DNA of 64,000 bases from Patagioenas fasciata (Eukaryota > Chordata > Aves > Columbiformes > Columbidae). Below the pieces are notes generated by a model, which worked only from the letters and a program-made list of their open reading frames with translations, was not told the origin of the DNA and ran no database searches. The stretch lies in contig NC_092520.1 in the NCBI RefSeq assembly GCF_037038585.1, forward strand, positions 3,300,501 through 3,364,500. Reading direction: 5' to 3'. Both the position numbers and the translations under genes were made by a program. Below, piece by piece: positions 34,483 through 48,397 of the stretch; the first letter of the stretch is position 1, and every line of letters begins with the position of its first letter.

Positions 34483-35764
34483 AAAGATGGGTGTCTGTTT
34501 TAGGATGAGCTAACTCCTTGTTGGGCTGTTGACTGTCTAGATCTCCACTAACAGGAACACAGACATCTAGCACACATGAGACCTTCACACCATGCACCCC
34601 TAAATGGAGGTATCTTAATCCATGAGTCAAATCCAATCCATGAGCCAAATCCAAATCAATTCTCCATCCTGTCTTATTGCTGATTCCAGCTGCACCTGCT
34701 TTTTCTTTTCCCTGTATTTCTTCATTTCTCTCCACTTCTTTTATTATTTAGCCCTTCTTGGGCTTGGATAATACTGTGAAACTGCTTGTTTGAAAGATGC
34801 TGTTCTCCACAAAACCGTTTCAATGCATGAGCAATATATGAATGGGCTCATTTGTGTCCCCCTGGTTCCTGTTCAGTGAATGCCACCCATTTGTCCACAA
34901 ATATTTCTCTGCCGTCCATTGTTAAAATATTCCTTCTGCATGAAGAGCTGAGAGAAAGGAAAAGGAAGCAACTTTAAAGAATTGGTTTAAAGATGTTAAT
35001 ACATTACTGACAAACTCAAAGTTCACCAAAAGTTCTTCAGAAGATAAAAGGTTTCTTTTTAGGATCTCTTCTTGTTCCATAAGAAGACTCCATGTTTATT
35101 ATTACTTTCCAAAGGAAATAAAATCATGCACTAATTCTCTCTGTCCATATCTATCTGTCACTCAGATCTGTCCCTAGCAACTTCTGAACCCTTTAGCTGT
35201 TTTCTATCATATTTGTGGCAGAGGTAGAAATCTCAGAGGTGACAATTATAACGTTTCCCCAAAGCAGTGGATGGGCACAGGAGGAACATCCGAACAGTGC
35301 TCTGCATCTGAGGGACAGGCAAGTAAAGTTCATTTTCTTACTTGTTGCAAGGCCAGCTGGCCAAACAACCCACATGGACCACCAGGTCAACCTGTAAACC
35401 TAAGCACAGCTTGTATCTACAGAACCAGAGGCAAAGAATGGAGGTTGTAGTACCGTGCACGTAGTGGCTGGACTTTAAAGCAGATGTAACAATTCTGGGA
35501 GTGCTCAACTCTGCTGTGCTATGAGACAAGACCCTTGAGTACTCTGTACCTCCCAAGATGAGCCTGGTTTTGCAGGCAAAGGACAGATCAACAGCTGCTC
35601 TTAGGTGGATGCATGTCCACCAGCTCTGAAACTGCTCAGCCATGATCTTCTCTGGAAATGGAGGATAGAAGACTATTGCTCTTGAAATATTTCACAGTGT
35701 TGACTAAGGAGTTGTAAATACCAGGTATGTCACATGGATTCAATGCACATCTAGAAGTAACAGG

Positions 35765-35926
35765 TTGCACAGGGAGGTGGTAGAGGCCCCCATACCTGGA
35801 GACATCCCAGGCCAGGCTGGATGGGGCTCTTAGCAACCTGATCTGGGTGAAGATGTCCCTGCTCATGGCAGGGGTGGCACTGGGGGACCTTTAAGGTCTC
35901 TTCTAATCTTTATGATTCTATTCTAA
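35765..35926 (+). mobile_element. CR1 LINE 3' fragment, GATGGGGCTCT subfamily, sense
   Basis: Runs from TTGCACAGGGAGGTGGTAGA to GACCTTTAAGGTCTCTTCTA and a TATGATTCTATTCTA tail. It is followed directly by a fragment of another CR1 subfamily. Confidence 0.9.
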
Positions 35927-36021
35927 ATAGGACATGGTTTAGTACTAGAGTTAGGTTAGGTTATGGTTGGATTTGACGATCCTGAGGGTCTCTTCCAACT
36001 GAATTGATTCCATGATTCTAA
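35927..36021 (+). mobile_element. CR1 LINE 3' tip, ATTTTGGTTGG-related, sense
   Basis: About 95 bp including GATCCTGAGGGTCTCTTCCA and tail GATTCCATGATTCTAA. It abuts the previous CR1 in the same orientation, so the left one probably inserted into this one. Confidence 0.8.
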
Positions 36022-36741
36022 ATCCCTTTTCAGGCAAATATGCAGGATATCACATCATCAGCTACTACAGTAGGGTCGGTCCCCTCAAGCATGCGAGAGA
36101 GCATGGGCCACATTTGTATGGAGTCCTACCACACCTGGGATGGAACAGCCACTCCATGCTATGGCCATGCTCAAGCACCCAGTGTGCCTAATTCTACATC
36201 TCTGCTATCCAGAGCTTGCAGAAGCAGTGGAAGGAGGAGAGAAACTCAGACCATTTCCTACAGCTACACATGGCCTAGCAAGCTGATCTCAGTGCCTGTT
36301 TTTGATATTCAGGCAACACATAAACTGTAAAAAAGAGTTATCAGAAGAGACACACACTATTCTGTGATGGCTGTGTCCATACCCAAAACCACAGGTTACC
36401 ATGGTTCATTAGCACGAAAGTGCGAATTCCTAAATGTCTCCATCTACACCACAGATAAGTGAGGGAAAATAGCACGTTGGGATCTGCCCTAGGAATACAT
36501 CAGCTCCTGAACCCAGCCCAGCAATTACTTGGGAAAGTACTAGTTATCCTGGGACAAAAAATGTAGGCAGGAGTGTGCTAGCAACTTCACAGCATGGATC
36601 ATCACACTTGAGTGCCAGACACATTGAATTTACTAACGCAAAGTATAAATGAAAGGGAGATGCCTTGCTTGGAGTCTGCATCTCTGTTGATTGTAGGGAT
36701 GGGGGAATGTCTCAGAAAGGTGACTTAAATCCTAATGAGAC

Positions 36742-36956
36742 ATAAACATGGTGAGAAACTTCTTTACTTTGAAGGTGCCAGAGCCCTGGACCGAGCTGCC
36801 CAGACAGGCTGTGGAGTCCCCTTCTGTGGAGACATTCAAACCCACCTGGATGTGACCCTGTGTGATCTGCTCTAGTGAACCTGCTTTAGCAGGTGGGTTG
36901 GCGTGGGTGATCTCCAGAGGTCCCTTCCAACCCCAACCAGTCTTTGATTCTATGAA
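36742..36956 (+). mobile_element. CR1 LINE 3' fragment, GTGATCTGCTCTAGTGA subfamily, sense
   Basis: Contains TTTGAAGGTGCCAGAGCCCT, GTGTGATCTGCTCTAGTGA and the end CCAACCAGTCTTTGATTCTA. Confidence 0.9.
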
Positions 36957-37140
36957 TCCCCCTTCCAGGTCTGGTGACTCTTCATCAAATGTCTGTCTGA
37001 TATGATCCTACGTCATTTTGAGCTCATGTTGTCCCAACAATGAGCAAATGAGTGAGAAGAAAAGCGGTGGCTTTAAGAGTTGATTCTTTTTTTTTTTTTG
37101 TATTCTGGGACTAGTGAAAATATCTGTTCTCCAAAGTGTC

Positions 37141-37335
37141 AGAATCATAGAAAAATTTTGGTTGGAAGAGACTCTCAAGATGATTGAGTCCAACCATTAA
37201 CCCAACGCTGGCACTACACCATGTCCCCAAGAACTTAATCTCTTTGTCTGTTCAATGCCTCCAGGGATGGTGACTCCACCACTGCCCTTGGCAGCCTGTT
37301 CCAACGCCCAACAGCCTTTTCCATGAAAACAAAAA
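37141..37335 (-). mobile_element. CR1 LINE fragment, ATTTTGGTTGG subfamily
   Basis: Antisense copy starting AGAATCATAGAAAAATTTTG and ending after GCAGCCTGTTCCAACGCCCA. Confidence 0.9.
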
Positions 37336-38017
37336 GTTCCTAATAGCCAATCTATCTTATTAGTTGCTCCGGTAATGCTAAAACTAACCCTGGCTTTTAG
37401 AAAGCCAATGCAGTGCTGAGACCTCCCTCCTTACTACTTAACATCCCTACGCCGATTTGTGATGAAGGTGCCCAGAAGTTGCAAATTCCAGCTGCAATCG
37501 GAAATGTGTCCTGAAAATGTTATTTCTCCCTGTTTCAAGAGCAGGTGATAGTGTCATCTGGATGACCCTAGACGGCTCCACACAAAATTAGCTCTGAAAG
37601 TATTTCAGGAGCATCTTAGATGCCATGCCAAAAGAGCTCAGCCTTACAGCTCACCTAAAACCTGAGCAAAAGCCTTTGCTCACACCACACAAGTGAGTCA
37701 CGGGCATGTACAAGCATCAGTATGGACATAACCAATAGGTATAGCTTAGTCCAGCTCTGTAATCCTTTATCTAAGGGAACTGCATTAATTTTGCTGAAAA
37801 AATTAAGGATTGCAATCTTGGCATGAAATAGAGGGGATGAACTGAAATAGCAGTAAATTACACACCTCCTAGTCTTACAAAGAGTAATTAGAAACAGTCG
37901 GGAACCCAGTGCTGACCTGAAATTGAAACTGAAATGAAACTCAACGAAAATGAATATATGACCGATCAGATGACCTTTTGTAAGCCAAGTGCATCGGGAA
38001 AAATTGCCAGTGAAGAC

Positions 38018-38138
38018 AGAATCATAGAACCATAGAATAGTTTGGGTTGGAAGGGGCCTTCAAAGCTCACCTAGTCCAACCCCTGCCATGAGCAGGGACA
38101 TCTTCACCCAGATCAGGTTGCTCAGAGCCCTGATAGCC
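38018..38138 (-). mobile_element. CR1 LINE 3' tip, CCCCTGCCATGAGCAGGGAC subfamily
   Basis: About 120 bp antisense, from CAGAATCATAGAACCATAGA to GGTTGCTCAGAGCCCTGAT. Confidence 0.9.
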
Positions 38139-41100
38139 ATCTATAGACCTAATAAGAACATAGGACTGCACATGATGGGACAGATGTCTTGCAAATTAAT
38201 AGGTAGAAGATCATCTTATAAGATGACAGTAGCCTGGGGATGTGGTGGCCTGATAAATATCCATTAAAGCCAAGAGCTGCTCTCCACATCTATCAATGTC
38301 CACCACATTGCCCTTCACAGGGCTTCATCCAGCCCGCTTATTTTATTTTAATTGCTTTTTCCCCTTGGCTGAGGATTGCTAAAGGAGGCTGCATGTGAAG
38401 GTGACTTGAAGAACTTCCTCTGCCCCAGCTAGGGGACATAGAGTTGATATGAGCTCCAAACTATGGTATGCAGCCATCTCTGGAGATGCTCACCAACACT
38501 CACATAGGCTTAGATTAACTTCATCTATTGATGCCAGAGCGAAGTCAAGAGGGGCAGATGGGGCCATGTTTAACCACTTCAAGGCTTCCACCTACTTTGA
38601 AGGACTTTAAAGAGAAGCTACATTTGTTCAGAATCAGCACAGGATGCTAAATTTACTACGCTGACAGTTTTACTGGCACTGAGTCAGCCCAATTCCCTCA
38701 TACCAATGTGTATGCATCAAATAATGAATGGTGCAGAAAAGGGAGACCAGCAACTACACGGTGGAGTGCTGCACAGAAGGGATATTTCTAACTTAACCTA
38801 GAAAGCTACGGATCAACCAAAAATGAAAAATACTCAGATTTTTCACTAGGAAAAAAAAAAGTCATTTATGAAATGTTTGGCCTGAAATGTTAAATTAATT
38901 GTAATTTCTTTTTTCATTTTCCTTACTTATTTTCCATCCCATTTTTTCCCTTATTCTACTCAAGACAATAAGAAAGAACTATAAATCCCTTTATGAAGCA
39001 AAACATCAATCTGTTTCACAAGGAATATTTCAGAATATCACATTTCTCTTTAATATTCCTCTAAGCAGAATAACAATAAAAAAATACACATTTTCATGAA
39101 ACTAAACTGCAAATTTGTCTGATATTTTCCAGTTATTTTGCCTCTTTGGAGTAGAGTATCATTTGCTCCCAAATATTCTCCAGCTCCCTTTTCCTTCTTA
39201 ATGCAGGAAAAGAGATGTTCAGTGAAACAAAACAGTGGGAAACCAAAAATCGATGATAATGGCTGGTCGAACTCTGGAACTCAATGCCAAAGGAGGTCAC
39301 TGAAGTCCAGTTGTTAATGAGATTTAATTAAGTCATGGCTGTTTAGATGGAAATTGAGAATATTCAGTGTTATCAAAGGAAATTTCAGCAACACATCCTC
39401 GTAATAATCATTAACACCACTCTTCAGCATTTAGCTGTTCTCTACAAACTATGGGCCAAAGCTTGAGCTATTCAACACTGATCTCCTTCCAGCTTTCTGG
39501 TCCTGGCCATGATCAGCCAGAAGATACTGGACTAAGCTGAACTGTGAGCAAATCCTGCTCACAAAGAATTGCTCACATGAGAAGTGTGCATGTTTTGATC
39601 CTAAAGCTGTATTCTTTTCTAATGAGAATAGAAAAACTCCATTTGGACTCAATATAAGCAGGCTGTGTATCCTTCTGCAAACACAATTAATTTTAAAGAT
39701 AAACCCGATTGTTTATGTCCTGCAAAAGCCAAAACATGACTCCTAAAACAAATTTTCAGCAATAAAGGAACAATGGTCCATGCTGAGGTCCCTCATGCAA
39801 TAGTAAACACCACGACATGTTCTTGCCTTCAAGATAAATAAGTCTAAAGTGCTGGAACTGGATGATTCCTTACTGCTTCTGTCAGCCTGACATGTTACTG
39901 CACCCCAAAACACTGACCTCAGCACCTTCATCCTATCTCCCACCTCAGCCCCCTTTGCTTAAAAGGTCAATTCCAACCAACTCCTATTGCAATGGTCTTG
40001 TCAATGTATAAAATTTGCCACCACAAGTGCGAGAACTAGCCCCTCATTGTCTGCTGCATCAAGTGCCCTGTCTCCTACTCCTACGTGATGCTTAATGACA
40101 GCTTTATCCTCTAATGCCCACGCTATTATCTTGTACACAATAATTTACTGTAAAGCTGCACAGAGACTGTGAATGGTATAATGAAGCTCCTGGTGCCTGA
40201 GATTATTTTTTCCCCAAACATTAATAATCAACCTCTATAGACGTATGCACATATAGATGTATGTACACAAGAGCAAATCAGTTTGGACAAGCAGATATCT
40301 AATTGTGCGTGACTAAAACAATGTGATACGTTAATGCGCAAATTTGAAGCTTGGACAATGCACAATGGAGTAAGTGTGAGCAGGCTGGGGAGGGACCACT
40401 GCCTCTGGACATCTCTGGTTAGGGCTCATCAAGTACAACACTGGCACAAAAGAGGAGGAAAGTGCTGAGCCTACAACAGGGTGACTTGAGCATGGACTGA
40501 AAGCAGGCTATGAATAAGGTATAACTAATGTACTGAAAAGGATGAAATCAAGTCATTCGGCAGAGCAGAACCATGCTGCAACCCATTTATAAAAGTTGCT
40601 TGAGTCAGCAGCTCACAAATCATGGATATTTTCATTGCCTGAGGGCCATGGAGCATGGGCTTCCAAGGAGGAAAAATTGTTGGCCATGCTGTCATGTCCA
40701 AAATGTCACAAATACATGAATGATGGTGATGGTAAACACTGCAGAGGGCCCAGGAGCTCAAAGAGCAAAGTAGTTGTGGGAAGGCAACCCCAAGATCAAC
40801 AGCCCTGCCAATGGTCATGTCTCAGCAGAAGGAACCAGGAGGTTTGAGGACCATCTGAGCCAGCCACTGGGATACTGAGCAGCACAGAAAGGTCCATGTA
40901 TGATAGAAAAGGGTGAGACAGATCCCCACACTCAGACTACGTGGTACATCTGGCCACCCTTGACACCCAAAGTCCACTTGTTTGTGGACCTCAGGGTAAA
41001 CACCAACCCCCCCGAGATCACCTCCTTCCTTCTAGTGCTGCCTCTACCTTAGGTCCACTCTTAATTCTGCATTATTCCCCCAAGTCCCTGTGCTCAGCCA

Positions 41101-42828
41101 GCCACGGGGAAAGCAGATTCTGGGCCAGATAAAAGATATCTATCAGTATCTGCTACAGCCCAGCAGCTCGAGGTCCTCCTCACCTCCTGGTGGCTGAATA
41201 TCCACCAAAGGGAAAAGCGTGGATTCTGGGCTAGATAACACTGGAAGATTCCACAGCAGAAATGCCATAAACCAAGGAAAGGTCCATCTGGAGATCTGAA
41301 GAGGTTAAACCCAACAGCAGTTGAGACCTTGACCTCAGGAACCCTCCTGGTGTGAATCATCACCTCATGGAGATTTGCCATCTAATGTTTCTCTGAATTT
41401 CTCTTGATGTTATAAGCTCATGGGTCCTGTTGCGGAAGGGACACACATTGGGCATTCCATACAGAAGCTGCAGTGTTGTCTTCAGACATTCTCAAGCCTG
41501 TAAAGTCAGTGAACTCAATGTTGGTGCCACCAATGATGCCAGATGATGCACCCTGAGAGCTCCCAGGGGGATCACAGCCTGACATTTCTGAGCTTGCTTG
41601 CAGACACAACCCATCTGTAAATGTCATGTCGACCCCTGAAAAATGGGTCAGGGCCAGGCTGAAGCTCCACTATCATCCCATTTAATGGCCTGTAAGTCTA
41701 TTCTCCAGTTGGTTGGAGCAAGAGCAGTGTGTCAGCCCCTTTGTCCTCAAAATGGACAAATGACTGTGAAATGTGCCACAAGGTTAAACAAACAAAACAG
41801 CTCATGGCATGGATGCTTTGACACAAAAGCTCCTTTATTGACAGGGTGATGTAGCAAGATGGGCACTGAGAAAACCGTCGCCCCAGGTAGGTATGGATGA
41901 GCTGCAGAAACCTGAACATGATGAGGAGACCTGAAGTGCTCCTGTGAGAGTTTGCTGGGCCAAAGAGCATCATGTATTTGAAACCTTCTCGAGAAAATGT
42001 GCACAATGGCATGGCTACCATGAAGGTATGGACACATGCACTAACAAGGCTCACCAAGTAACATATGGTACAGTCCCAGGGGAAAACAAACAAACAAACA
42101 AACAACAACAACTTGAGAAGAAACCTTCATATTAGGAAAAGTAGAAGAACTTGTAAAGAAAACACAATATTTTAAATTCTGCTCTTCAAGTGCAAAGACT
42201 TTTCAGTACAATTCATGATGAGTGCAATGAACTTATTCAAATATCTGATGGGATGCAGCAGCTGTGCTTGGCTGGTGGCCTCCTAAGCCTTTGGCTCCAG
42301 TGGGATTCTTGGTGGAGAGATGTTTTCAGTACCTCATTTCAAGCGTCTGAAGACATAAACCAGAAATGCATTAAAAATGCATTATTTCAGCTCAGCAAAA
42401 CACTTAGCACATGCACAGTAGCTCTTGGCTGCTCCTTATATGTAAATATGGACATAAATGACTTCCTGAAGCAGAGCTTGGTGGACCACACTGCAAAAGC
42501 TATACATGAATCTACGACGCGATTTTTCAGAGGGGGAATCTGGTGCAGCAAGATGTGCTAACTAAGGCTGGGGAAAATTAAGCTTTGTAGGACAAATGAA
42601 GCAATTTTGTTTCACAAAATCATGGTACGATCAGCCATCCCCAGAGATTCAGCAGCACAACTCCAAAGGGAACCCAAACACGTAATCTTTCAGCAACAAC
42701 GGGCCAGACTCTGACAGAACCGAGGAGCTGCTGCCCAAGGAGATGAAGGACGGAGCATCTCACTGACCAGCACTGCTGACAACAGCTCTGGTTCAAATTG
42801 CTCCACTCACACTGCTGGGGGTGCTCAT
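38139..42828. other. 4.7-kb CR1-free part of MAP6 intron 1
   Basis: AT-rich and free of recognised repeats except (CAAA)n. It has runs of TAAT/ATTA-type sequence (for example 40140-40350) of the kind often seen in conserved regulatory DNA, but conservation cannot be judged here. Confidence 0.5.
42085..42112 (+). repeat. (CAAA)n/(CAA)n microsatellite
   Basis: About four CAAA units followed by CAA units. Confidence 0.8.
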
Positions 42829-42925
42829 GAATCACAGAATCACAGAATGGTTGGGGTTGGAAGGGACCACTAGAAATCACGTAGTCCAAACTACCTGCTG
42901 AAGCAGGGTCACCCAGAGTAGATAA
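42829..42925 (-). mobile_element. CR1 LINE 3' tip, CTGCTGAAGCAGGGTCA subfamily
   Basis: Antisense, from AATCACAGAATCACAGAATG to AGGGTCACCCAGAGTAGAT. Confidence 0.88.
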
Positions 42926-43107
42926 TTTACCCTCGTAGGTCTGCACAGGGGCCGCTGGGGAAAGCCCACCCTGTCCTGACTTTCCCAAAAGCTTTGGTGT
43001 GAAGTTGCTTGAGCTCATCACCAGCTCCTGTTCCTGAGATCCTGGCCCTTCGCCAACTTGGAGATGCTCTAGTGATACTGCAGTTCACCTGCGTTGAAAC
43101 TGCAAGG

Positions 43108-43400
43108 TTTGCCCTTGAGACAAAAGACAGAGGTGCTTTTAAACTAAAGAAGGGGAGATTCAGGCCAGACATGAGGAAGAAATTGTTGCCCCTGAGGGTG
43201 GTGAGAGCCTGGCCCAGGTTGGCCAGAGAGGTGGTGGATGAACCATCCCTGGAGACATCCCAGGCCAGGCTGGACGGGGCTCTGAGCAACCTGAGCTGGT
43301 GAAGATGTCCCTGCTCATGGCAGAGGTGGCACTGGGGGAGCTTTGAAGGTCCCTTCCCACCAAAACTATCCTGTGATTCTATGATTCTAAGATTCTAAGG
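43108..43400 (+). mobile_element. CR1 LINE 3' fragment, GGACGGGGCTC subfamily, sense
   Basis: From GACAAAAGACAGAGGTGCTT through ATGAGGAAGAAATTGTTGCC to a tail ATTCTATGATTCTAAGATTC. It is a close relative of the copy at 23.5 kb. Confidence 0.93.
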
Positions 43401-43959
43401 ATGGGTGTCTCTGAAGAAAGGTCAGGAAATGGCTGTTTGACATGAAATAGAAGCTCCTCTGCTGGGGCAATGTTATTTGACTACCTGCATTTTTCTACTC
43501 CCTTCAGGGAATCATTGTTTCTCTTCTTCCTGTGTTTCTAATGCAGCTTAAAATTAGTATTGCTCTTTGATTTCATTCCTAGTCTGCATGACAGTGTAAT
43601 TGCTCATCCTGGCATGGGACTAGAAATAGATTCAGCAGTAAAGCAGGTAAAGGAAGAACACAGTGAAGCTTAAATAACAGCTATTATTTTGCCACTGTAT
43701 TGATGACTTGAAGCATTATTTGCTCCTTGCTGTAGTAGCTACTATATGACTGTATCTGAAATATGCTGATTGGGAACCAGGTGTCCTAAAACTTAATCAC
43801 AAACATGAAATATGAAGAGCCTAGTTAGTCACAGTCTGAGTTTCAATTCATATGCGATAGCAATTCTGGTGTGAGCTTTAATAGAAGACCTGGTCACCTG
43901 ATTTCAAAAGGTTTACGTGTCCAAGATGGCAACAAGGCAAATGCTAGGAAAAGGAAGAT

Positions 43960-44165
43960 CACAGAATAAAATCATCATTTTGGTTGGAAAAGACCCTCAA
44001 GATCATTGAGTCCAATCATTAACACAACACTATCACTAAACCATGTCCCTGAGAACCTCAACTATTTGTCTTTTGAACACCTCCAGGGATGATGACTCCA
44101 CCACTGCCCTGGGCACCCTATTCCTATACCTGACATCCCTTTTGGTGAAGACATTTTTCCTAAAT
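43960..44165 (-). mobile_element. CR1 LINE fragment, ATTTTGGTTGG subfamily
   Basis: Antisense copy with AATCATCATTTTGGTTGGAA and the block CACCTCCAGGGATGATGACT. Confidence 0.9.
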
Positions 44166-44502
44166 GCCCTCCACTGTCAATGATCCTGCAGAGCTGATGG
44201 AGATAATGGTGCAAGGTCATGGCCTCACTTGCTGCTCACACCAATGGAGATGTCTCTTAGATGCCAAAAGGACAGAGAACTTGCAGCTCAGCTGAGAGGC
44301 GAAACAACCAGGATGGCGTCTTGTTTTCTGTTAGACCACTGAAATCTGGGTGTTGTAACAAACAGGTATCTCCTAAGTGATCTTACACTTCCACGGCTCA
44401 GAGCCTTCAAGCTAAAATATTGCCTGTGAAAGCAAAGCACACACATCTGCTTAGGCTCCAAACACACACAATTTTATCCTATGTTAGACTATGAAGTAAA
44501 AT

Positions 44503-44992
44503 AACAGAATCACAGGATGGTTGGGGTTGAAGGGACCTCTGGAGATCATCCAGTCCAACCCACCTGCTAAAGCAGGGTCACCAGAGCAGATCACACAGGA
44601 AGGTGTCCAGGTGGGTTTGAATGTCTCCAGAGAAGGAGACTCCACAACCTCTCTGGGCAGCCTGGTTCAGGCTCTGGCACCTCACAGTAAAGAAGTTTAT
44701 CCTTATATTCAGATGGAATGTCCTATGCTTCAGTCTGTACCCATTTTCCCTCATTCTGTTGTTGGGCACCACTGAAAAGAGTCTGGTCCATCCTCTTGAC
44801 ACCCACCATTCAGATACTTATACTCATAAATAAAGTTCCTTCTCAGCTTCTCTTCTCCAGCTTAACAGCCCCAGCTCTCTCAGTCTCTCTTCATCAGAAA
44901 GATGCTCCAGACCCCTCAGCATGTTTGTAGCCCTCCTCTGGACTTTCTTCAGTAATTCTTTGTCCTTCTTACACTGGGGAGCCCAGAACATG
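44503..44992 (-). mobile_element. CR1 LINE, 0.5 kb, CTGCTAAAGCAGGGTCACC subfamily
   Basis: Antisense copy from AACAGAATCACAGGATGGTT through GCACCACTGAAAAGAGTCTG to ACACTGGGGAGCCCAGAACA. On the minus strand the upstream end reads [20 protein letters not shown], an ORF2 C-terminal remnant. Confidence 0.93.
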
Positions 44993-47900
44993 TAAACCAA
45001 ACATCTTAAATATACATGCTTTGGATGCATAATACCTTCTTCTCAGAAAAGGAAAGAGAATTAAAATATGACACTACACATCAACCATTCACGATGCACA
45101 TCTGCGAGTGACATCTTCACCACACACAGGTTTGTGGTTTCCCACTTATTGGTGGGGATATTTTTTATGAAACTACACAGGCAGAAATCCCTTGAATCCA
45201 TCAGCTGGGGTACCAGATCCAACACAATGAATATTTCACAATGAACGGTTCTGCAGCTTGACGAGCTGCGTTTCCACCATGTCCCAAGCGTGCAACACAA
45301 GTCAGGCATGGGGAGATGTGCTGCACATGACATATGCAGTGTGATAACCACACAGCCTCGAATAATGCAATACAGAAAGTGGATGAATGCAAAATTAACC
45401 TACATTTAGTGCCATTACTTACTTCTGCTGCACTCATGTATGTGTGTATTTGAGATCATGCTATTTCTTTACAAGATTTTATACATATAAGGAATCTGAA
45501 GTATTTTTTAGTATGTAAAGGTGACAAGCCAGTTGCTGGTTGTGACAGACAGGGCTGAATTCTGCTTTCCATTTTACACCTTCCTCTGCAATGTACCCAT
45601 TCAATATTTATTTAATTGAAATTAAGAGGCTGTAATTCTTCTTCAACTGGAAGAACCATAATAGAAGTGGGTGTGAACTACACAGACGAAAGAAGAAAGC
45701 TGAGGCTTATCTTAAGATAAAGGATTACTGAGCTAAGGGAAAGCAATCAAAGGCTGAATCAGATTCTGCCCCCCCCCCATCTTTATCCTTAATACTGTCT
45801 TATTTCGGGGGCTGCAAAGTCTAGATGTGAATTTAATTTGGACGGTAAGGCAGAGCTCCTGCTCCGGAGTTTGTATTACATATGTAGAATTACTAGGGAG
45901 GAAACGTAGGGAAATGACACTGAAATTGCCCTGAGTGCTGTGGAGGAAGGTTGTTTTAAAGGACTAAACTGGGCTCAAGAGATGGGCAGACAATTTAGGG
46001 GGACAGTGTGGGAGAACTGGGAGGCTTCTTTGGGAAGATGACATGGCTTAATGTGCCCATGTATTTCTTTTGAAAACCCTGAAACACACCACCACAAGTC
46101 ACGGTTGTAACAGGGAGCAGAATTATGTCCATTAAAGTACTTCTAGCAGTGTAATAACACAACTCCACGCTGCCTCAAGTTGACCCATCTTTCTTTAGAA
46201 GCCATGCGAGAAGCACAAAAGTAGATCAATTGTAGGAAATAAGAAAACTAATGTAAAAACCACTCTCCATTTCCCCGCTCCCAACTCCACAAGCTCAGGA
46301 AACCATCAGCATCGCTTGTGCATCAATAACGATGTAATGGGAGGGATGCGCTGATGCTGGCTCCCCAACAACTGGATTAGTCCCATGACAACGGATTGGT
46401 AAATACTGGGACCATCAAAGCTGTCTCAGGGGAGTCTGGGAAAGAGGCAGCACGAGGCACTGGAGCAGATGGCTGTATTGTGAATTCTCCTCCTAATTAA
46501 GTAAAACAAGGACCTATGTGAGCAAACAAAGCAATTACTGGTCACTGCTGGTACTGCACCGTCCGCATGAAAGCTGTCATGAAAATAAGAGGAGGACTGT
46601 TGGAAAGCTTTACACGGGAAATGATGAGAAAGTAGGTTCTGGAAGAAGGTTATGTTATAATGAACCGGCTGTTTTCAAGGGATTCTCCAGCGCTTGCAAG
46701 GAGTGGAAAGCCCTGAAAGTGAAGCACAGACAAAACAAGTCGTGTCTTTACATCAAAGGTGCTCAGGTCCAGAAGCTCCTCTCTGTCCTTGGCCAAAAAC
46801 ATCGCTCTAGTGCACACTGAAATAACCATGGAAATACATCGTGATAGCCCTGTGCTACTGAAGTTGGTGCTCTGCTCCAAAGGAGAGGCATAAAGCCAAA
46901 CGAAGCTCCAAAATCAGAGTGTCTGCAACCTAAAGGCATGGCGCACAGCAATAAGCAGCAGGCAAAGTGTAGGATTTAGTCCTTTTGGATTTAAAAATGG
47001 AGTAGAGACATGGTTTTCTGTTTCCAGACGCAAGGAGCCTGTGTGTAGCATGAGGCGGGGAGCTAAAACCGCAAAGAGATGAAAGAAAATCCTAAGGGAT
47101 ACACAAAGCAGTCTGTGCCAGCAAAGGGGATTTAGAAACGCTCTGTGCAGAAAACAAAGCCCCAGGAGCTACAGAGGCTGCAACAAAGACCCAGAAACAC
47201 CTAAAGACTCAGACACCATTCGCATTTTCGGGAGCATCTTGCATTGACATTATTTTGGAAGCTGATGGGATGTTATGCCCCAGGATCTGATGTCCTGGGG
47301 TCTTTTGGCACCTCCAGACCCAGCCCGGAGCATCTGGAGGAGGTTGCAAATGGACCACTTGCTTGGCCATAGTCCTGCATGGATGCTCATGTGTCCACAA
47401 GACACTCAGTCCGGAGGACGGTGCCATCGTAATGTGGCCATAAATAGCCCTAAAAATATATCTGGATTATGGAAATCCACTTCTCAAGAAGGATAAGACT
47501 ATAGAAATATATCCCTCCACTGCACGTGGTCTGCAAGTATCTGCAATCACAGACCTACCTGCCAAAACCCCAACCCAGCTGCCAGCGCACAAAACTGTGC
47601 ATTGCAATCCCTTTGCTAAAGAAAAAAAAAGAGTAAAAAAAGCTCCCAGGAAGTAAATTTGGGGACTAAAAATCAAAAGCACCAGCTTTACAACTCTTCT
47701 GCAAGGAACTAGAAGGAGGATTTGTTGTTACTAAGCACTTTTGCACGCCCAGCAAATGTTTACAGGCTCTCTGAGCCATTTGCATCCACTGGGTAAATCG
47801 TATGTATTTGGAAATAAGATGGTCTGCAAATACTTCATCTTTTGGAGCTGTTCCAAGCTTAATCGAGAAATAAAACATGCTAGGGACAAATGTATTAAGC

Positions 47901-48397
47901 AGGTACTTAATTGAGAGAAGAGACGAGAGAAGACGGCACTGTTCTTGTCTCCCAGGCAGCACATGCATGTTTTAAACACGCTCCTAGATTGATATTTATT
48001 GCAACCGACAGAGCAGAAAGGCTCAGAAAAAAGCACTCCTTCCCCTCCCATAAATAATTCACCCCTTGTAACAGTTCATAAAATGTTTATATTAAGTAAT
48101 AATTAAATATCACATTACAAAAAATAACTAACATTCCAGCCAAGAGGAAAAAAATCAACCTGAAGGAGGGTAGGGAAAATTATTGCCTTGAAGCTGTCAT
48201 GTCGGGTTTTCTTTACTAAAAGCAAAGCTAAAGCAGTTAAAAGGGGTGATTCTTGGCTGCACTCGACGCTCCCTCTGCTCTGTTGGATCAAATCCTGATC
48301 TTGTCCCAAATCACAGGCTTTTTCCAATCAATCTGTGTGATATCCACACAGAACCTGCTCTTGTGTCTGTGCAAGATCTCCCTATGCGGCGGTTTTC
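44993..48397. other. 3.4-kb CR1-free part of MAP6 intron 1
   Basis: AT-rich unique sequence with one poly(C) run. No exon recognised. Confidence 0.5.
45770..45779 (+). repeat. Poly(C) run
   Basis: A run of about nine C in otherwise AT-rich intronic DNA. Confidence 0.8.
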
